Of a DNA stretch of 64,000 nucleotides, positions 43,377 to 51,398 are shown piece by piece. Below the pieces are notes generated by a model that saw only the letters and a program-made list of their open reading frames with translations, had not been told where the DNA came from and did no database searches. The stretch comes from Myxococcus landrumus (GTDB taxonomy: Bacteria; Myxococcota; Myxococcia; Myxococcales; Myxococcaceae). Numbering within the stretch: the first letter of the stretch is position 1; each line of letters opens with the position of its first letter. The translations under genes and the position numbers were made by a program. The stretch is taken from positions 6,584,001 through 6,648,000 of the forward strand of contig NZ_CP071091.1 in NCBI RefSeq assembly GCF_017301635.1, read 5' to 3'.

Positions 43377-44480
43377 GACGCGCATGGGCATGACGACGGC
43401 GGTGAACGTCCGGTCGCCCGGGGCGTGCAGGACACCGGGGCTGTGCTCATCCCCCAGCTCGAAGCTCACCTCGTCCGTCTCCGTCACCATCAGCACGTCC
43501 GTCAGGTAGCGCGCGTTGAAGCCCACGGTGATGTCGTTGCCGCGGTACGCCAGCTCCACCACGTCGCGCGCCTCACCCAGGTCCGGGTTGCTCGCGGTGA
43601 TGACCAGCTTGTTCTCCTCCAGGCCGATGCGCACCGCGTTGCTCTTGTCCGCGGACAGCAGGGCGATGCGCTTGAGGCCCTCCAGGAAGCGCACCTTGGG
43701 GACGAGGACGACCTTCTCGCCCTCCTTGGGAATCACGCGCTGGTACTCGGGGAACTGGCCGTCGATGAGGCGCATCACCATCGTCAGGCCCGGCTTCTTG
43801 AACAGCGCCGAGTTCTCCGCGAAGCCCAGGTGGCACTCCGCATCCGGCGCCTCGTCCAGGAGCCGCTTGAGCTCCATCAGGCCCTTGCGCGGAATGATGA
43901 CGCCGCTCTTGAGCTTGAAGTCCCCGGACAGCTCGCGCTCGATGAGCGAGAGGCGGTGGCCGTCGGTGGCCACCATGCGGACCTTGCCGCTGGCCTGCGG
44001 CTCGAAGAAGACGCCGTTGAGGATGTAGCGCGTCTCGTCGCTGGAGATGGCGAACTGGGTCTTCTTGATCATCTCCAACAGCGTGCTGCCGCCCACCTGG
44101 ACCAGCGGGGCATTCTCTTCCTTGGGCAGCTTCGGGTACTCCTCCGCGGCCATGCCCACAATCTTGAAGTGGGCGGAGCCGCTGGAGATGTCCACGTAGT
44201 TGTTCGCCAGCTTCTTCAGCGTCACCTGCGCGTCGGGCAGGTTCTGGACGATGTCGAAGACGTACTTGGCGCTGAGCGTGACGGCGCCGGGCTTGATGAC
44301 CTCGGCGGGGTGCTCGGAGACGATGCCGATGTCCAGGTCGAACGCGGTGACGGTGATGCCACCCTTCGTCGCGTTGACGAGCACGTTCGCGAGGATGGGC
44401 ATCGTCGTCTTGCGCTCCACGATGCCTTGGGCACGATAGAGGGCCTTCTTCAGCTCGTCGGCGGCGATGCGGAATTCCAT
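43374..44480 (-). CDS. dnaN: DNA polymerase III sliding clamp (beta subunit)
   Basis: A 368-residue beta clamp, the normal length for the ring-forming processivity factor. It begins MEFRIAADELKKALYRAQGIV and has the three-fold repeated clamp fold; recognisable stretches are LPILANVL-like MPILANVLVNATKGG, AKYVFDIVQNLPDAQVTL, LNGVFFEPQASGKVRMVATDGHRLS and the C-terminal DVVLVTETDEVSFELGDEHSPGVL-like segment ending in VVMPMRV. The C-terminal MP(M/I)R(V/L) motif is universal in DnaN. It is separated from recF and gyrB by unrelated genes. Confidence 0.98.
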   Translation of the reverse strand: MEFRIAADELKKALYRAQGIVERKTTMPILANVLVNATKGGITVTAFDLDIGIVSEHPAEVIKPGAVTLSAKYVFDIVQNLPDAQVTLKKLANNYVDISSGSAHFKIVGMAAEEYPKLPKEENAPLVQVGGSTLLEMIKKTQFAISSDETRYILNGVFFEPQASGKVRMVATDGHRLSLIERELSGDFKLKSGVIIPRKGLMELKRLLDEAPDAECHLGFAENSALFKKPGLTMVMRLIDGQFPEYQRVIPKEGEKVVLVPKVRFLEGLKRIALLSADKSNAVRIGLEENKLVITASNPDLGEARDVVELAYRGNDITVGFNARYLTDVLMVTETDEVSFELGDEHSPGVLHAPGDRTFTAVVMPMRV

Positions 44481-44735
44481 CGGAGGGCGTCCTTAAAAGT
44501 CCCGGCTCCGAGGAGCCGATCAGGGCGCCGATGTAGCCCGTGACATGGGGAGCGTCAACGACGCCAGCACGCCCCTTTCGCCCCTGTCCCTCCCGGTTGA
44601 GACTCCCAGTCACGCTGCACGGGCTTTCAGTCACCCCCAGCCAAATGACCCCAGGTCAGTCGGCCGTGCTGGCCCTTGGCCTCCGGGCAGTGGACACTGG
44701 GGCTCTCGCCTCCTTCTTGGAGCATGGAGCCACCC

Positions 44736-45233
44736 ATGAACGTCCGTCCGCTGTTGCTCGCCGCCCTCGCGCTGGGCTTCGCCGCCGGGTGCAGCAAGCC
44801 TTCTTCCACGCCGCCGACGCCGTCGAACGAGCCGGGAACCCCCTCAGGCGGGGACTCCAAGCAGCCGTCCACGCCGCCCGCGCCCAGCGGTGACCAGAGC
44901 GGCACCCCTGTCCCACCTTCCCCCCAAGGCAACAACCCCGAGGTCAAGATGGGTGAGAGCAACGTCTACATCGTCAAGGACAGCGGCATCCGCTGCATCG
45001 CGCCGCCCTGTCCGTCCTACAACGCCTTCCTGGCGGACAAGCCGGACATGGACGCGATTCCCATCCACGAGCTGGACCTGTCCGCGGTGTCGGGCGGCTC
45101 CGAGCAGCAGCTGGAGTCGTTGATGCAGCGCACCGTGTCGGGGGGCCTGAAGATTCAGGGCGTCCTGGAGACGCGGCCCAAGGCGGGGCCCGCGGGCGAC
45201 GCCACCGTGCTGCGCGCCACCAAGGTGGAGTAG
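44736..45233 (+). CDS. Small lipoprotein of unknown function
   Basis: A 165-residue lipoprotein; ATG 44736 follows TGGAG and gives a signal with lipobox FAAGC. A Pro/Ser/Thr/Gly-rich linker of about 55 residues precedes a small folded domain containing NVYIVKDSGIRCIAPPCPSY, where two Cys flank APP. This resembles domains of small myxobacterial lipoproteins such as DUF6748, but I am not certain of the match. It converges with the barrel-like gene, 7 bp away. Confidence 0.65.
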   Translation: MNVRPLLLAALALGFAAGCSKPSSTPPTPSNEPGTPSGGDSKQPSTPPAPSGDQSGTPVPPSPQGNNPEVKMGESNVYIVKDSGIRCIAPPCPSYNAFLADKPDMDAIPIHELDLSAVSGGSEQQLESLMQRTVSGGLKIQGVLETRPKAGPAGDATVLRATKVE

Positions 45234-45240
45234 CCCCGTC

Positions 45241-45822
45241 TCAGAAGTGCATGCCAAGCTGGAGGCCGGGCCAGTGCTGGATGCGCTGGTCCGCCTTCGG
45301 GCGGCTCTCGCTCACGGACATGCGCGTCACGGAGCCGAAGTCCGGCTGTCCCCACACGTACCAGAGGTTGTACGTGGGCCCGATGAACAGGGCGAAGCGC
45401 GACACCACCTGGACCCCGAGCATCAACCGGAGCTGGCCCAGCACGTTGCCCCCGTCACCCTCCAGGGGCTTCTGCACTGGCTGAACCGCGCCACCGGTGA
45501 TGTCCAGGTCCAGCCAGAGGCGGTGCGACAGCACCATGTGGCCGCCCACCCCCACGCCGAAGTTGAAGCGAGCGTCCTTGCGACCGCCCGGCTCCAGGCC
45601 CGCGAACAGCGTCAGGTAGAAGGGACCGCCTCCCACCTTCACCGCCAGGTTCGCGAGCTGGATGTCGCTGGCCCACAGCTCCATGTGGACGTTGCCGCGA
45701 CGAAGGCCCCGCTTGCTCGACGAGGCTTCACCTTCGTCCAACGCGAGGGGGCTCACCGCCTCGACCTCGGCGACGGCCACCCCCGCCCACAGCCACAGTG
45801 CGAGAAGGGCGAAGGGTTTCAT
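45241..45822 (-). CDS. Small outer-membrane beta-barrel-like protein of the ECF sigma operon
   Basis: A 193-residue exported protein with signal peptide KPFALLALWLWAGVAVAEV. The mature part is built of alternating strands with aromatic girdles (GGPFYLTLFAGLEPGGRKDARFNFGVGVGG; LWLDLDITGGAV) and ends in LGMHF with a C-terminal Phe, the usual outer-membrane barrel insertion signal. It starts 5 bp after the anti-sigma stop, in an operon with the ECF sigma factor, so it is probably a target or sensor branch of that pathway. GTG 45825 is an alternative start one codon upstream. Confidence 0.7.
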   Translation of the reverse strand: MKPFALLALWLWAGVAVAEVEAVSPLALDEGEASSSKRGLRRGNVHMELWASDIQLANLAVKVGGGPFYLTLFAGLEPGGRKDARFNFGVGVGGHMVLSHRLWLDLDITGGAVQPVQKPLEGDGGNVLGQLRLMLGVQVVSRFALFIGPTYNLWYVWGQPDFGSVTRMSVSESRPKADQRIQHWPGLQLGMHF

Positions 45823-45827
45823 CACTT

Positions 45828-46634
45828 CTACTTTTGAAGCGTGAAGGACACCTGCGTCAAGCCCTCGGGCAACGAGAGGGGCGCGGTGGGCGCTTCGGGG
45901 GAGGCCGCCAGCTTCCGCGCCGCCTCCAGGATGGTGTCCACCGCGAAGGGCTGCTCGGCGGTGATGAAGAAGAAGCGCTCGAAGCCCGGTGCGTCATCCA
46001 GCTCATACGCCCCCGCCAGCCGGTGCGTCCCCGACGGCGCCAGCGCCGCGGCTTCCGCGCCCTGCTCCGGCGTGTGCAGCGTGACGGAGCCACGCCCGTC
46101 CACCGAGAGGATGACGCCATGGGTGCGTCCGGCCGCCACATAGGCCAGTTGCACCACGTCACCCGCGGCGGCCAAGGCGCCATCCGCGAGCACCTCGTCG
46201 CCGCGTCCCTGCTGGCGATGGACCTCCAGCTTCGGCGACAGGCCCTTGGAGCGGGTCGTCTCGGTGCCCAGGCCCGCCACGGGCCCCGTCACCGGGTCCT
46301 CCAGCGTCCCCGAGTCAGGCTGCACCACCACGAAGAGCGCCAGGGCCGCGAGCACCGGCACCAACCCCAGGGCTGACGTGAACCACGGCGAGCGGGCCGG
46401 TGCCTTCTTCTCGACAGAGGCGCGGCGGAGGCGGGCCTCCACCTCGCGAGTCACCTGCTCGGGCGACAGCCGCTCCAGGGTGGCGGCCGAGTCCGCCTTC
46501 AGGGCGGCGAGCCGGGACGGGCCATCCGGCTCCTGCTCCAGGCGGGTGCGCGCGGCGGCCAGCTCCTCGGGGGGGAGCTCCCCCAGGGCGATTCGCTCCA
46601 ACAGCCAGTCCGGAGTGCGTCGAGGGGAAGTCAT
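45828..46634 (-). CDS. Putative anti-sigma factor with DUF4384-like periplasmic domain
   Basis: A 268-residue single-pass membrane protein encoded directly after the ECF sigma gene (4-bp overlap). The cytoplasmic N-terminus (about 1-85) is helical and carries DWLLERIALGELPPEELAAA, resembling anti-sigma domains, but lacks the HxxxCxxC zinc motif of the ZAS family. One transmembrane helix (about 87-104) leads to a periplasmic domain with GDVVQLAYVAAGRTHGVILSVDGRG and GAYELDDAPGFERFFFITAEQPF, which resembles DUF4384. Anti-sigma function is inferred from operon position and topology. Confidence 0.72.
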   Translation of the reverse strand: MTSPRRTPDWLLERIALGELPPEELAAARTRLEQEPDGPSRLAALKADSAATLERLSPEQVTREVEARLRRASVEKKAPARSPWFTSALGLVPVLAALALFVVVQPDSGTLEDPVTGPVAGLGTETTRSKGLSPKLEVHRQQGRGDEVLADGALAAAGDVVQLAYVAAGRTHGVILSVDGRGSVTLHTPEQGAEAAALAPSGTHRLAGAYELDDAPGFERFFFITAEQPFAVDTILEAARKLAASPEAPTAPLSLPEGLTQVSFTLQK

Positions 46635-47116
46635 GCGGCCTCCAGTTCCAGCTCTTGCAGCACCGACGTCAGCGCGCGCAGGCGCTTGCGCACACCCGAA
46701 ACCGACAGGCCCACCTCGCGCGCCGTCTCCTCCAAGGTCATCCCATCCACCAGGTGCAGCACCGCGATGTCCCGGCTGGACGCGGGCACCCGGCCGAAGA
46801 GCCGGTCCAGCATCCCCCGCGCGCTGGCGCGGGACTCCGTGTCGTCCGTGGAGGCAATCTGCAGCACCAGCTCATCCTCCCGGTCCTCGGGCCGGCGCTT
46901 GGCGCCGCGCAGCCGGTTGAGACACACCGTGGTCGCGATTCGATGCAGCAGGCTGGAGGGGGCGGCGTCCTTCAACGCCCCCTGGTAGCGCAAGAGCTGC
47001 ACGAACACGTCGTGCATGGCGTCCACGGCCTTCTCCTCGTCACGAAGGAGGAAGCGGCAGCGCCGGAGCACCTGGGGGCCGTATCGGCGGTAGTAGGCCT
47101 CCACATCGATAGACAC
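46631..47116 (-). CDS. ECF RNA polymerase sigma factor
   Basis: A 161-residue sigma factor of the extracytoplasmic function group. GTG 47116 (SIDVEAYYRRYG) is chosen because GGGAGG lies 10 nt upstream; an upstream GTG at 47152 would add 12 residues. Region 2 (VEAYYRRYGPQVLRRCRFLLRDEEKAVDAMHDVFVQLLRY) and region 4 (SRDIAVLHLVDGMTLEETAREVGLSVSGVRKRLRALTSVLQ) are both present, with no region 3. It overlaps the putative anti-sigma gene by 4 bp, the usual sigma/anti-sigma arrangement. The promoter region has an imperfect inverted repeat at 47146-47185. Confidence 0.88.
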   Translation of the reverse strand: MSIDVEAYYRRYGPQVLRRCRFLLRDEEKAVDAMHDVFVQLLRYQGALKDAAPSSLLHRIATTVCLNRLRGAKRRPEDREDELVLQIASTDDTESRASARGMLDRLFGRVPASSRDIAVLHLVDGMTLEETAREVGLSVSGVRKRLRALTSVLQELELEAA

Positions 47117-47502
47117 CGGCGTCGCGCCTCCCTGTTTCGCGGAAAGGAACACCGGTGCCCCGGAAAACTGTCACCGGCCTGTTCCACCTTCGTCCCTACC
47201 CCGATTCCGCCCTCGGGCCAAACCCCACACACCCGCACGCTCCGGCAAAAACTACAGGCCCGTCCGCCCGCCGGGCAGTCGCCTTCGCCTAGAGTCAGTG
47301 TCAGGTTGTCGATGAAAACCGCCCGTCGCCAGGGCCCCTGACTGTCGCAAAGCCAGCCCCCGTCACTACTTTCCGGTCCTTTACCTTCTCCGTGCGCGTG
47401 ACAGCCGTGATTGAAGACCGCATCCCCCACCCGCTCGCACGCGACGTCGGCCCGCCCCGCGCACGGTCCGCCACGCTCGCGCCCAGGGGTTGAGCCATCG
47501 AC
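47117..47502. other. Divergent intergenic region (386 bp)
   Basis: This lies between the ECF sigma operon and the unknown gene at 47503. Apart from the inverted repeat at 47146-47185 it holds an AT-richer patch (GCAAAAACTACAGG, about 47244). No gene or clear sigma-70 promoter is seen. Confidence 0.45.
47146..47185. promoter_or_regulatory. Inverted repeat with GGAACA half-sites upstream of the ECF sigma gene
   Basis: GGAACACCGGTG (47146-47157) pairs with CACCGG-CC-TGTTCC (47172-47185): all 12 bases match apart from a 2-nt bulge. GGAACA, the core of ECF -35 elements, thus appears facing both ways. It could be a divergent ECF promoter, an operator or an mRNA hairpin; no matching -10 (CGT-type) is evident at 16 bp. 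Confidence 0.4.
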
Positions 47503-48210
47503 ATGGAGCCGCCTCTCAGCCGCCAGGTGGAAGCGCGCGCCGACGTGCTCGTCCAGTCCACCCTGGAGGCGCTGCACCAGGACCCGTTCTGGGAAGCGCG
47601 CGACGGCGCCGAGCGTGCCCGGCTCCTGGGCACCGAGGACGTGCGCGCCCACGTGCGCCACCTCGTCCAGTCGCTCGACGCGCACCAGCCCTCCATCATG
47701 GAGAGCTACGTCCACTCGCTGCGCGCCATGCGGATGTCGCGGGGCCTGTCCACGCTTCACCTCGACACACACTTCCTCCGCCTCTCCGCCGCGCTGGAGG
47801 CCCAGGGCTGGGGGCCCGGCACCGAACCCCACGAGCACGTGCGCGTCGCGAGGGAAGCACTGCACTACCCCTCCGGCCTCGCGCGGCGGCTCCAGGAGGA
47901 CGCGCCGGAGCTGTCCCACGCGGCCACCTCGCGCCTGCGCTTCTACCTCACGCCGGAGGACCTGCCTCGGCTGGAGGAGGAGCTGCGCCTGCAGTTGTCC
48001 TATCTCGCGGATGCGCTCGACGAGGGCAGGCCGGAGGTGATGGCGGACCACGTGCGCTGGTACGTGGGCTTCTGGCCGCGACGGGGCTTTGGCCTGCTCG
48101 CCTTCACCACCGTGCTGGGCATGTTGAAGGCGGTGCTCGCGTCCCGCCATCCGCAGGCGCGCCTGCTGCTCGCCACCGCGGGCGTCTCCTGGGAAGAGAC
48201 GCGCTCCTGA
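47503..48210 (+). CDS. Helical protein of unknown function
   Basis: A 235-residue, largely alpha-helical protein without signal peptide. The sequence has no recognised catalytic motif; a Glu/Arg-rich pattern (YLTPEDLPRLEEELRLQLSYLADALDEGRPEVMADHVRWYVGFW) and a mildly hydrophobic C-terminal helix (GFGLLAFTTVLGMLKAVL) are notable. The general look (helices with conserved Trp/His) resembles globin-like or phycobilisome-like sensory helical domains, but no family can be claimed. The last codons include a perfect 7-bp inverted repeat that may end transcription. Confidence 0.6.
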   Translation: MEPPLSRQVEARADVLVQSTLEALHQDPFWEARDGAERARLLGTEDVRAHVRHLVQSLDAHQPSIMESYVHSLRAMRMSRGLSTLHLDTHFLRLSAALEAQGWGPGTEPHEHVRVAREALHYPSGLARRLQEDAPELSHAATSRLRFYLTPEDLPRLEEELRLQLSYLADALDEGRPEVMADHVRWYVGFWPRRGFGLLAFTTVLGMLKAVLASRHPQARLLLATAGVSWEETRS

Positions 48211-48239
48211 GCCACCCGCCGCGTCTCGCAAGGGACGCG
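48182..48239 (+). terminator. Two adjacent stem-loops at the end of the unknown gene
   Basis: GCGTCTC (48182-48188) and GAGACGC (48196-48202) form a 7-bp stem within the last codons; CGCGTC (48220-48225) and GACGCG (48234-48239) form a 6-bp stem just after the stop. Both use the GCGTC/GACGC core, perhaps from local duplication. They lie between convergent genes. No T-run. Confidence 0.45.
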
Positions 48240-48375
48240 CGCGCCTCGCCGCGGACACGTGGAGCCCCGCGCCGCCGCTGCCCCATGGGGCCTGGCGCGC
48301 GTGGATGAGGCTGGAGAGATGAAAGGTGAATCAAACGTCGGGCGCGGGCCGGCGCCCCTCAACCGGGCAGCGCGC

Positions 48376-48741
48376 TCAGCGCCGGCCCAGGGCGTTGGCC
48401 ACGAGCCCCAGCAGCTTCACGTGGGGGGCTTCGAGCTGACGCACGGTGCGAAGCAAGCGACGGACTTCCGGTCGCTCGGGAGGAGACGACGACGGCTCGC
48501 TGGTGCGGGTGGGTGCGGCGCCATGCGCGGCGAGCCCCAGCAGCTCGTCCGCGGAGACATGCAGCTCATGACACAGCTTCAACAATGTCTGCACGCTGGG
48601 CAGCATGCCTCCTCGCTCCAGTCGCCCATACACCTCCGTGGCCACGTCGATGCGTTCGGCCACGTCAGCTTGCGTGAGCTCCAGCCGCGTCCGTGCGGCT
48701 CTCGCCGCCGCTCCGATGGTGGTTGCCAGTTTCTTGTCCAT
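48376..48741 (-). CDS. XRE-family HTH transcriptional regulator
   Basis: A 121-residue regulator. Residues about 8-66 form the helix-turn-helix (AARAARTRLELTQADVAERIDVATEVYGRLERGGMLPSVQTLLKL in successive pieces), followed by a Pro/Ser linker and a short C-terminal helix (RPEVRRLLRTVRQLEAPHVKLLGLVANAL) that may dimerise. No ligand-binding domain. A 16-bp palindrome lies 162-177 bp upstream of its start and could be an operator. It follows the two-component operon on the same strand but is 351 bp from it, so it is likely transcribed alone. Confidence 0.87.
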   Translation of the reverse strand: MDKKLATTIGAAARAARTRLELTQADVAERIDVATEVYGRLERGGMLPSVQTLLKLCHELHVSADELLGLAAHGAAPTRTSEPSSSPPERPEVRRLLRTVRQLEAPHVKLLGLVANALGRR

Positions 48742-49092
48742 GCCTTACCGACCCGAAACGTTTGGCCGACGGCATAGGACGTATAGAGGCAGACAGACAG
48801 AACTTGTCGGGTCAGCCTCAGGTTGTTCACCCAACGGGTTACCGTCGTAGAGGGAGACTTTCGGGGTTCGGAGGGCCTCTTCACCCCACCCTTTTCCTCG
48901 ACGGAAGACCTGTCTTCCAGGCGCTCTCCGGCCCCCTGAATCCAGAGGGAGAGGGCCTGGCAGGGGACGACCTGAGACGTTGGGCGGCAATTTTCCTACG
49001 GTGCCGGAGAGTCCTACCGCCAGGGCCACCCCCCAGGGTTGTATCCCTCTTCCCGCGTGTCGACATGCGGCGGGTGGAGTCGCGCGCGAGCG
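48742..49092. other. Intergenic region upstream of the XRE gene (351 bp)
   Basis: This contains the palindrome at 48903-48918 and a short CAGA-type repeat (GGCAGACAGACAGAAC, about 48788-48803). TATACG and CCTATG near 48770-48782 on the minus strand could be part of a -10 region, but no clear -35 pairs with them. No gene found. Confidence 0.45.
48903..48918. promoter_or_regulatory. 16-bp palindrome upstream of the XRE regulator
   Basis: GGAAGAC-CT-GTCTTCC has perfect 7-bp arms with a 2-bp centre, too tight for an RNA hairpin and so more likely a protein-binding site. It has the same arm-2-arm geometry as the palindrome at 20437, upstream of the other XRE-containing operon. Confidence 0.4.
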
Positions 49093-50475
49093 TCAGTCCA
49101 TGGCGCGCGCGGGAGGCTTCGGCACGGGCAGGTCGATGCGCGCGGTGGTGCCCTGTCCCGGCGTGCTCTCCAGCGTCAGCGTGCCGCCGTGTGCATCGAC
49201 GATGCGCCGGGCCAACGCGAGCCCCATGCCCACGCCTCCGGTGCGGCGCGCGCGGCTGCGGTCCGTGCGGAAGAAGGGCGTGCCCACGCGCGACAGGTCC
49301 TCCGGCTCGATGCCGATGCCGTCATCCACCACCTCCAGCGAGAGCTTGCCCGTCGCACCCACGCGAGCACGCAGCCGCACGGGGGTGACGGGCTCGGAGT
49401 ACTTGCCCGCGTTGTCGAGCAGGTTGTCCAGCGCGCGCCGGAGCAGCACCGGGTCCGCGTCCAGCGTGGGCATCATCCCGTCCAGGCTCACCTCCAGCAC
49501 GCGCCCCGGCCGGGAGGTGCGGAAGCGGGAGGCCGCCTTCTCCACCAGCCCCTGCACCTCCACGCGCTCGGGCCGCAGCGGCGGCGTGCCCGTGTCCTCC
49601 GAGGCCAGGTCCAGCTTCGAGGTGGTGAGCACGTCCTCCACCAGCCGCTCCAGCTCGGACAGGTCCTCGGTGATGTCCGCGAGCATCTCCCGCGCCGTCG
49701 CCGCGTCGCCCTCTTCCGCCAGGTCCAGCGCCACGCGGATGCGCGCCAGGGGCGTGCGCAGCTCATGGGACACGTTGGCCAGGAGCTCCGTCTGCGAGCG
49801 CAGCAGGTGGGTGATGCGGCCGGCCATCTCGTCGAACGCCTCCGCCACGCGACCCAGCTCATCCCGGCGGCGCAGGCCCGTGCGCGTGTCCAGCTTCCCT
49901 TCCCCCAGCTCACGCGCCACGTCCGCCAACCGTTGAAGCGGAAGGGCCAGCATGCGCGCCAGCGCGAACGAGGTGATGGCCGTCACCAGCACCACCGCGC
50001 CCACGAAGAGACCAATCTTCCCCCGCGCGGGCTCGGGGGTCCGGGAGATGATGGTGGCGTAGGCCTCGATGGGCCCTGTCTCCGGAATGGGCAGCGTGAA
50101 GGCGTGAGGAGAGCGGCCTCCCGTGCGGTACTCGCCCTTCGAGGCCAGCACGTCCAGCTCCGACGGCGTCAGCATGGGCGCGGGTGACGAGGAGTTGGTG
50201 GCGATGAGCCGCCCGGACACGTCCCGCAGCGTCACCCGGGCTTCGAGCAGCCGCGCGGCCCGGTCCAGCGAGGCCTGGAGCGCCACGGGCTCATCCCGCA
50301 GCTCGCCCCACTCCCGGATGTTGTAGGCCGCCTGGCGCTGGAAGCCATGCCGCAGTGGCCGGTCGAGGAGGAGGTGCCGGGCCAGATAGAACGAGGTGAT
50401 GACCAGCACGAACTGCGCGAGCCCCACCAGGTAGATGCGAAGCAGCAGCCGGCCGGGAGTCCGGGGACGGCTCAC
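49093..50475 (-). CDS. Membrane sensor histidine kinase with HAMP domain
   Basis: A 460-residue kinase. Two transmembrane helices (about 14-33 and 153-176) enclose a periplasmic sensor of about 115 residues. A HAMP domain (about 177-229, LPLQRLADVARELGEGKLDTRTG) leads to HisKA with phosphoacceptor His237 in SHELRTPLARIRVAL. The ATPase domain has the N box LDNLLDNAGKYSE, G1 DDGIGIE, F box and G2 GGVGMGLALAR. GTG start overlaps the response regulator stop by 4 bp (GTGA), so it is the second gene of a coupled pair. Confidence 0.93.
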   Translation of the reverse strand: MSRPRTPGRLLLRIYLVGLAQFVLVITSFYLARHLLLDRPLRHGFQRQAAYNIREWGELRDEPVALQASLDRAARLLEARVTLRDVSGRLIATNSSSPAPMLTPSELDVLASKGEYRTGGRSPHAFTLPIPETGPIEAYATIISRTPEPARGKIGLFVGAVVLVTAITSFALARMLALPLQRLADVARELGEGKLDTRTGLRRRDELGRVAEAFDEMAGRITHLLRSQTELLANVSHELRTPLARIRVALDLAEEGDAATAREMLADITEDLSELERLVEDVLTTSKLDLASEDTGTPPLRPERVEVQGLVEKAASRFRTSRPGRVLEVSLDGMMPTLDADPVLLRRALDNLLDNAGKYSEPVTPVRLRARVGATGKLSLEVVDDGIGIEPEDLSRVGTPFFRTDRSRARRTGGVGMGLALARRIVDAHGGTLTLESTPGQGTTARIDLPVPKPPARAMD

Positions 50476-51200
50476 CCCTCCCCTCCCAGCGCGAGCATGT
50501 AGCCCGCGCCTCGCACCGTCTTCAGCAGCAGGGGGTTGCGCGGGTCGACCTCCAGCTTCTGCCGGAGCCGGAAGATGTGCACATCGACGGAGCGGTCGAA
50601 CACCTCGTCGGAGCTGCCCTTCACCAGGTCCAGGAGCTGCTCGCGGCTGAGCACGCGGCCGGCGCGCTCGGCGAGCACGCGCAGCAGGCTGAACTCATAC
50701 GTCGTGAGGTGCAGGGGCTTTCCATCCAGCGTGGCGCGGAGGTTGCGCGGGTCCAGCACCAGCCGTCCCGTCTGCACCGGCTGCGACGGAGGCCCCGTGC
50801 GGCCCCGGGCCCGGCGGACCTGCGCGCGGATGCGGGCGAGCAGCTCGCGCGAGGAATAGGGCTTCGGCAGGTAGTCATCCGCGCCGGTCTCCAGACCGAG
50901 CACGCGGTCCGCCTCCTCGCCGCGCGCGGTGACCATGATGATGGGGACATCGGTGCGGCCACGCAGCTCGCGGCAGACGGCGAGCCCGTCGCGGCCGGGC
51001 AGCATCAGGTCCAGGAGGATGATGTCGAAGACGTGGCGCTGGGACTCCAGCAGCGCGTCGTTGCCCGTGGCGGCCACCGTGACGACGAGCCCATGCTCAT
51101 GGAGATATCGAGTGGTGAGGCGGGCCAGTCGCTCGTCATCCTCGACGAGCAGGACCTGGATGGTGCCTTCCTCCAGGCCGGTACGGTTGAGCTGCTCCAT
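50472..51200 (-). CDS. OmpR-family response regulator
   Basis: A 242-residue regulator. ATG 51200 follows AGGAGG at 9 nt. The receiver (about 14-128) has Glu20/Asp21/Asp22, phosphoacceptor Asp64 (LLDLMLPGRDG), Thr in VTARGEE and Lys in LPKPYSSREL. The winged-helix DNA-binding domain (about 145-240) shows [44 protein letters not shown] and TVRGAGYML. It is co-transcribed with the kinase. An ECF-type promoter motif lies about 170 bp upstream, suggesting that expression of the pair responds to an alternative sigma factor. Confidence 0.94.
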   Translation of the reverse strand: MEQLNRTGLEEGTIQVLLVEDDERLARLTTRYLHEHGLVVTVAATGNDALLESQRHVFDIILLDLMLPGRDGLAVCRELRGRTDVPIIMVTARGEEADRVLGLETGADDYLPKPYSSRELLARIRAQVRRARGRTGPPSQPVQTGRLVLDPRNLRATLDGKPLHLTTYEFSLLRVLAERAGRVLSREQLLDLVKGSSDEVFDRSVDVHIFRLRQKLEVDPRNPLLLKTVRGAGYMLALGGEG

Positions 51201-51371
51201 GCGCGTGCGCCTCCTACGACCAAGGTCCTTCCCACCCGGAAGGTACCAGTGAGAAGCCATCACCCGGGAGCGCGTGGGAAGGGGCCCGCACTCCAGCCGG
51301 GCCACCGGGGGCATCGCCGCCCTCGCTCCCCCCGAGGCGTGGTTCGACATGTCTCGCTGGGATGACGAATT

Positions 51372-51398
51372 ATTACGAACCTGGAAGAAGAGAGTTCC
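51372..51398 (-). promoter_or_regulatory. ECF-type promoter motif upstream of the two-component operon
   Basis: On the minus strand GGAACT (51398-51393) and CGTAAT (51377-51372) are separated by 15 bp, matching the general ECF sigma pattern of a GGAAC -35 and a CGT-type -10. It lies upstream of the response regulator ATG in the right orientation, in a locally AT-rich spot. The match is by eye; which sigma factor would use it is unknown. Confidence 0.4.
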
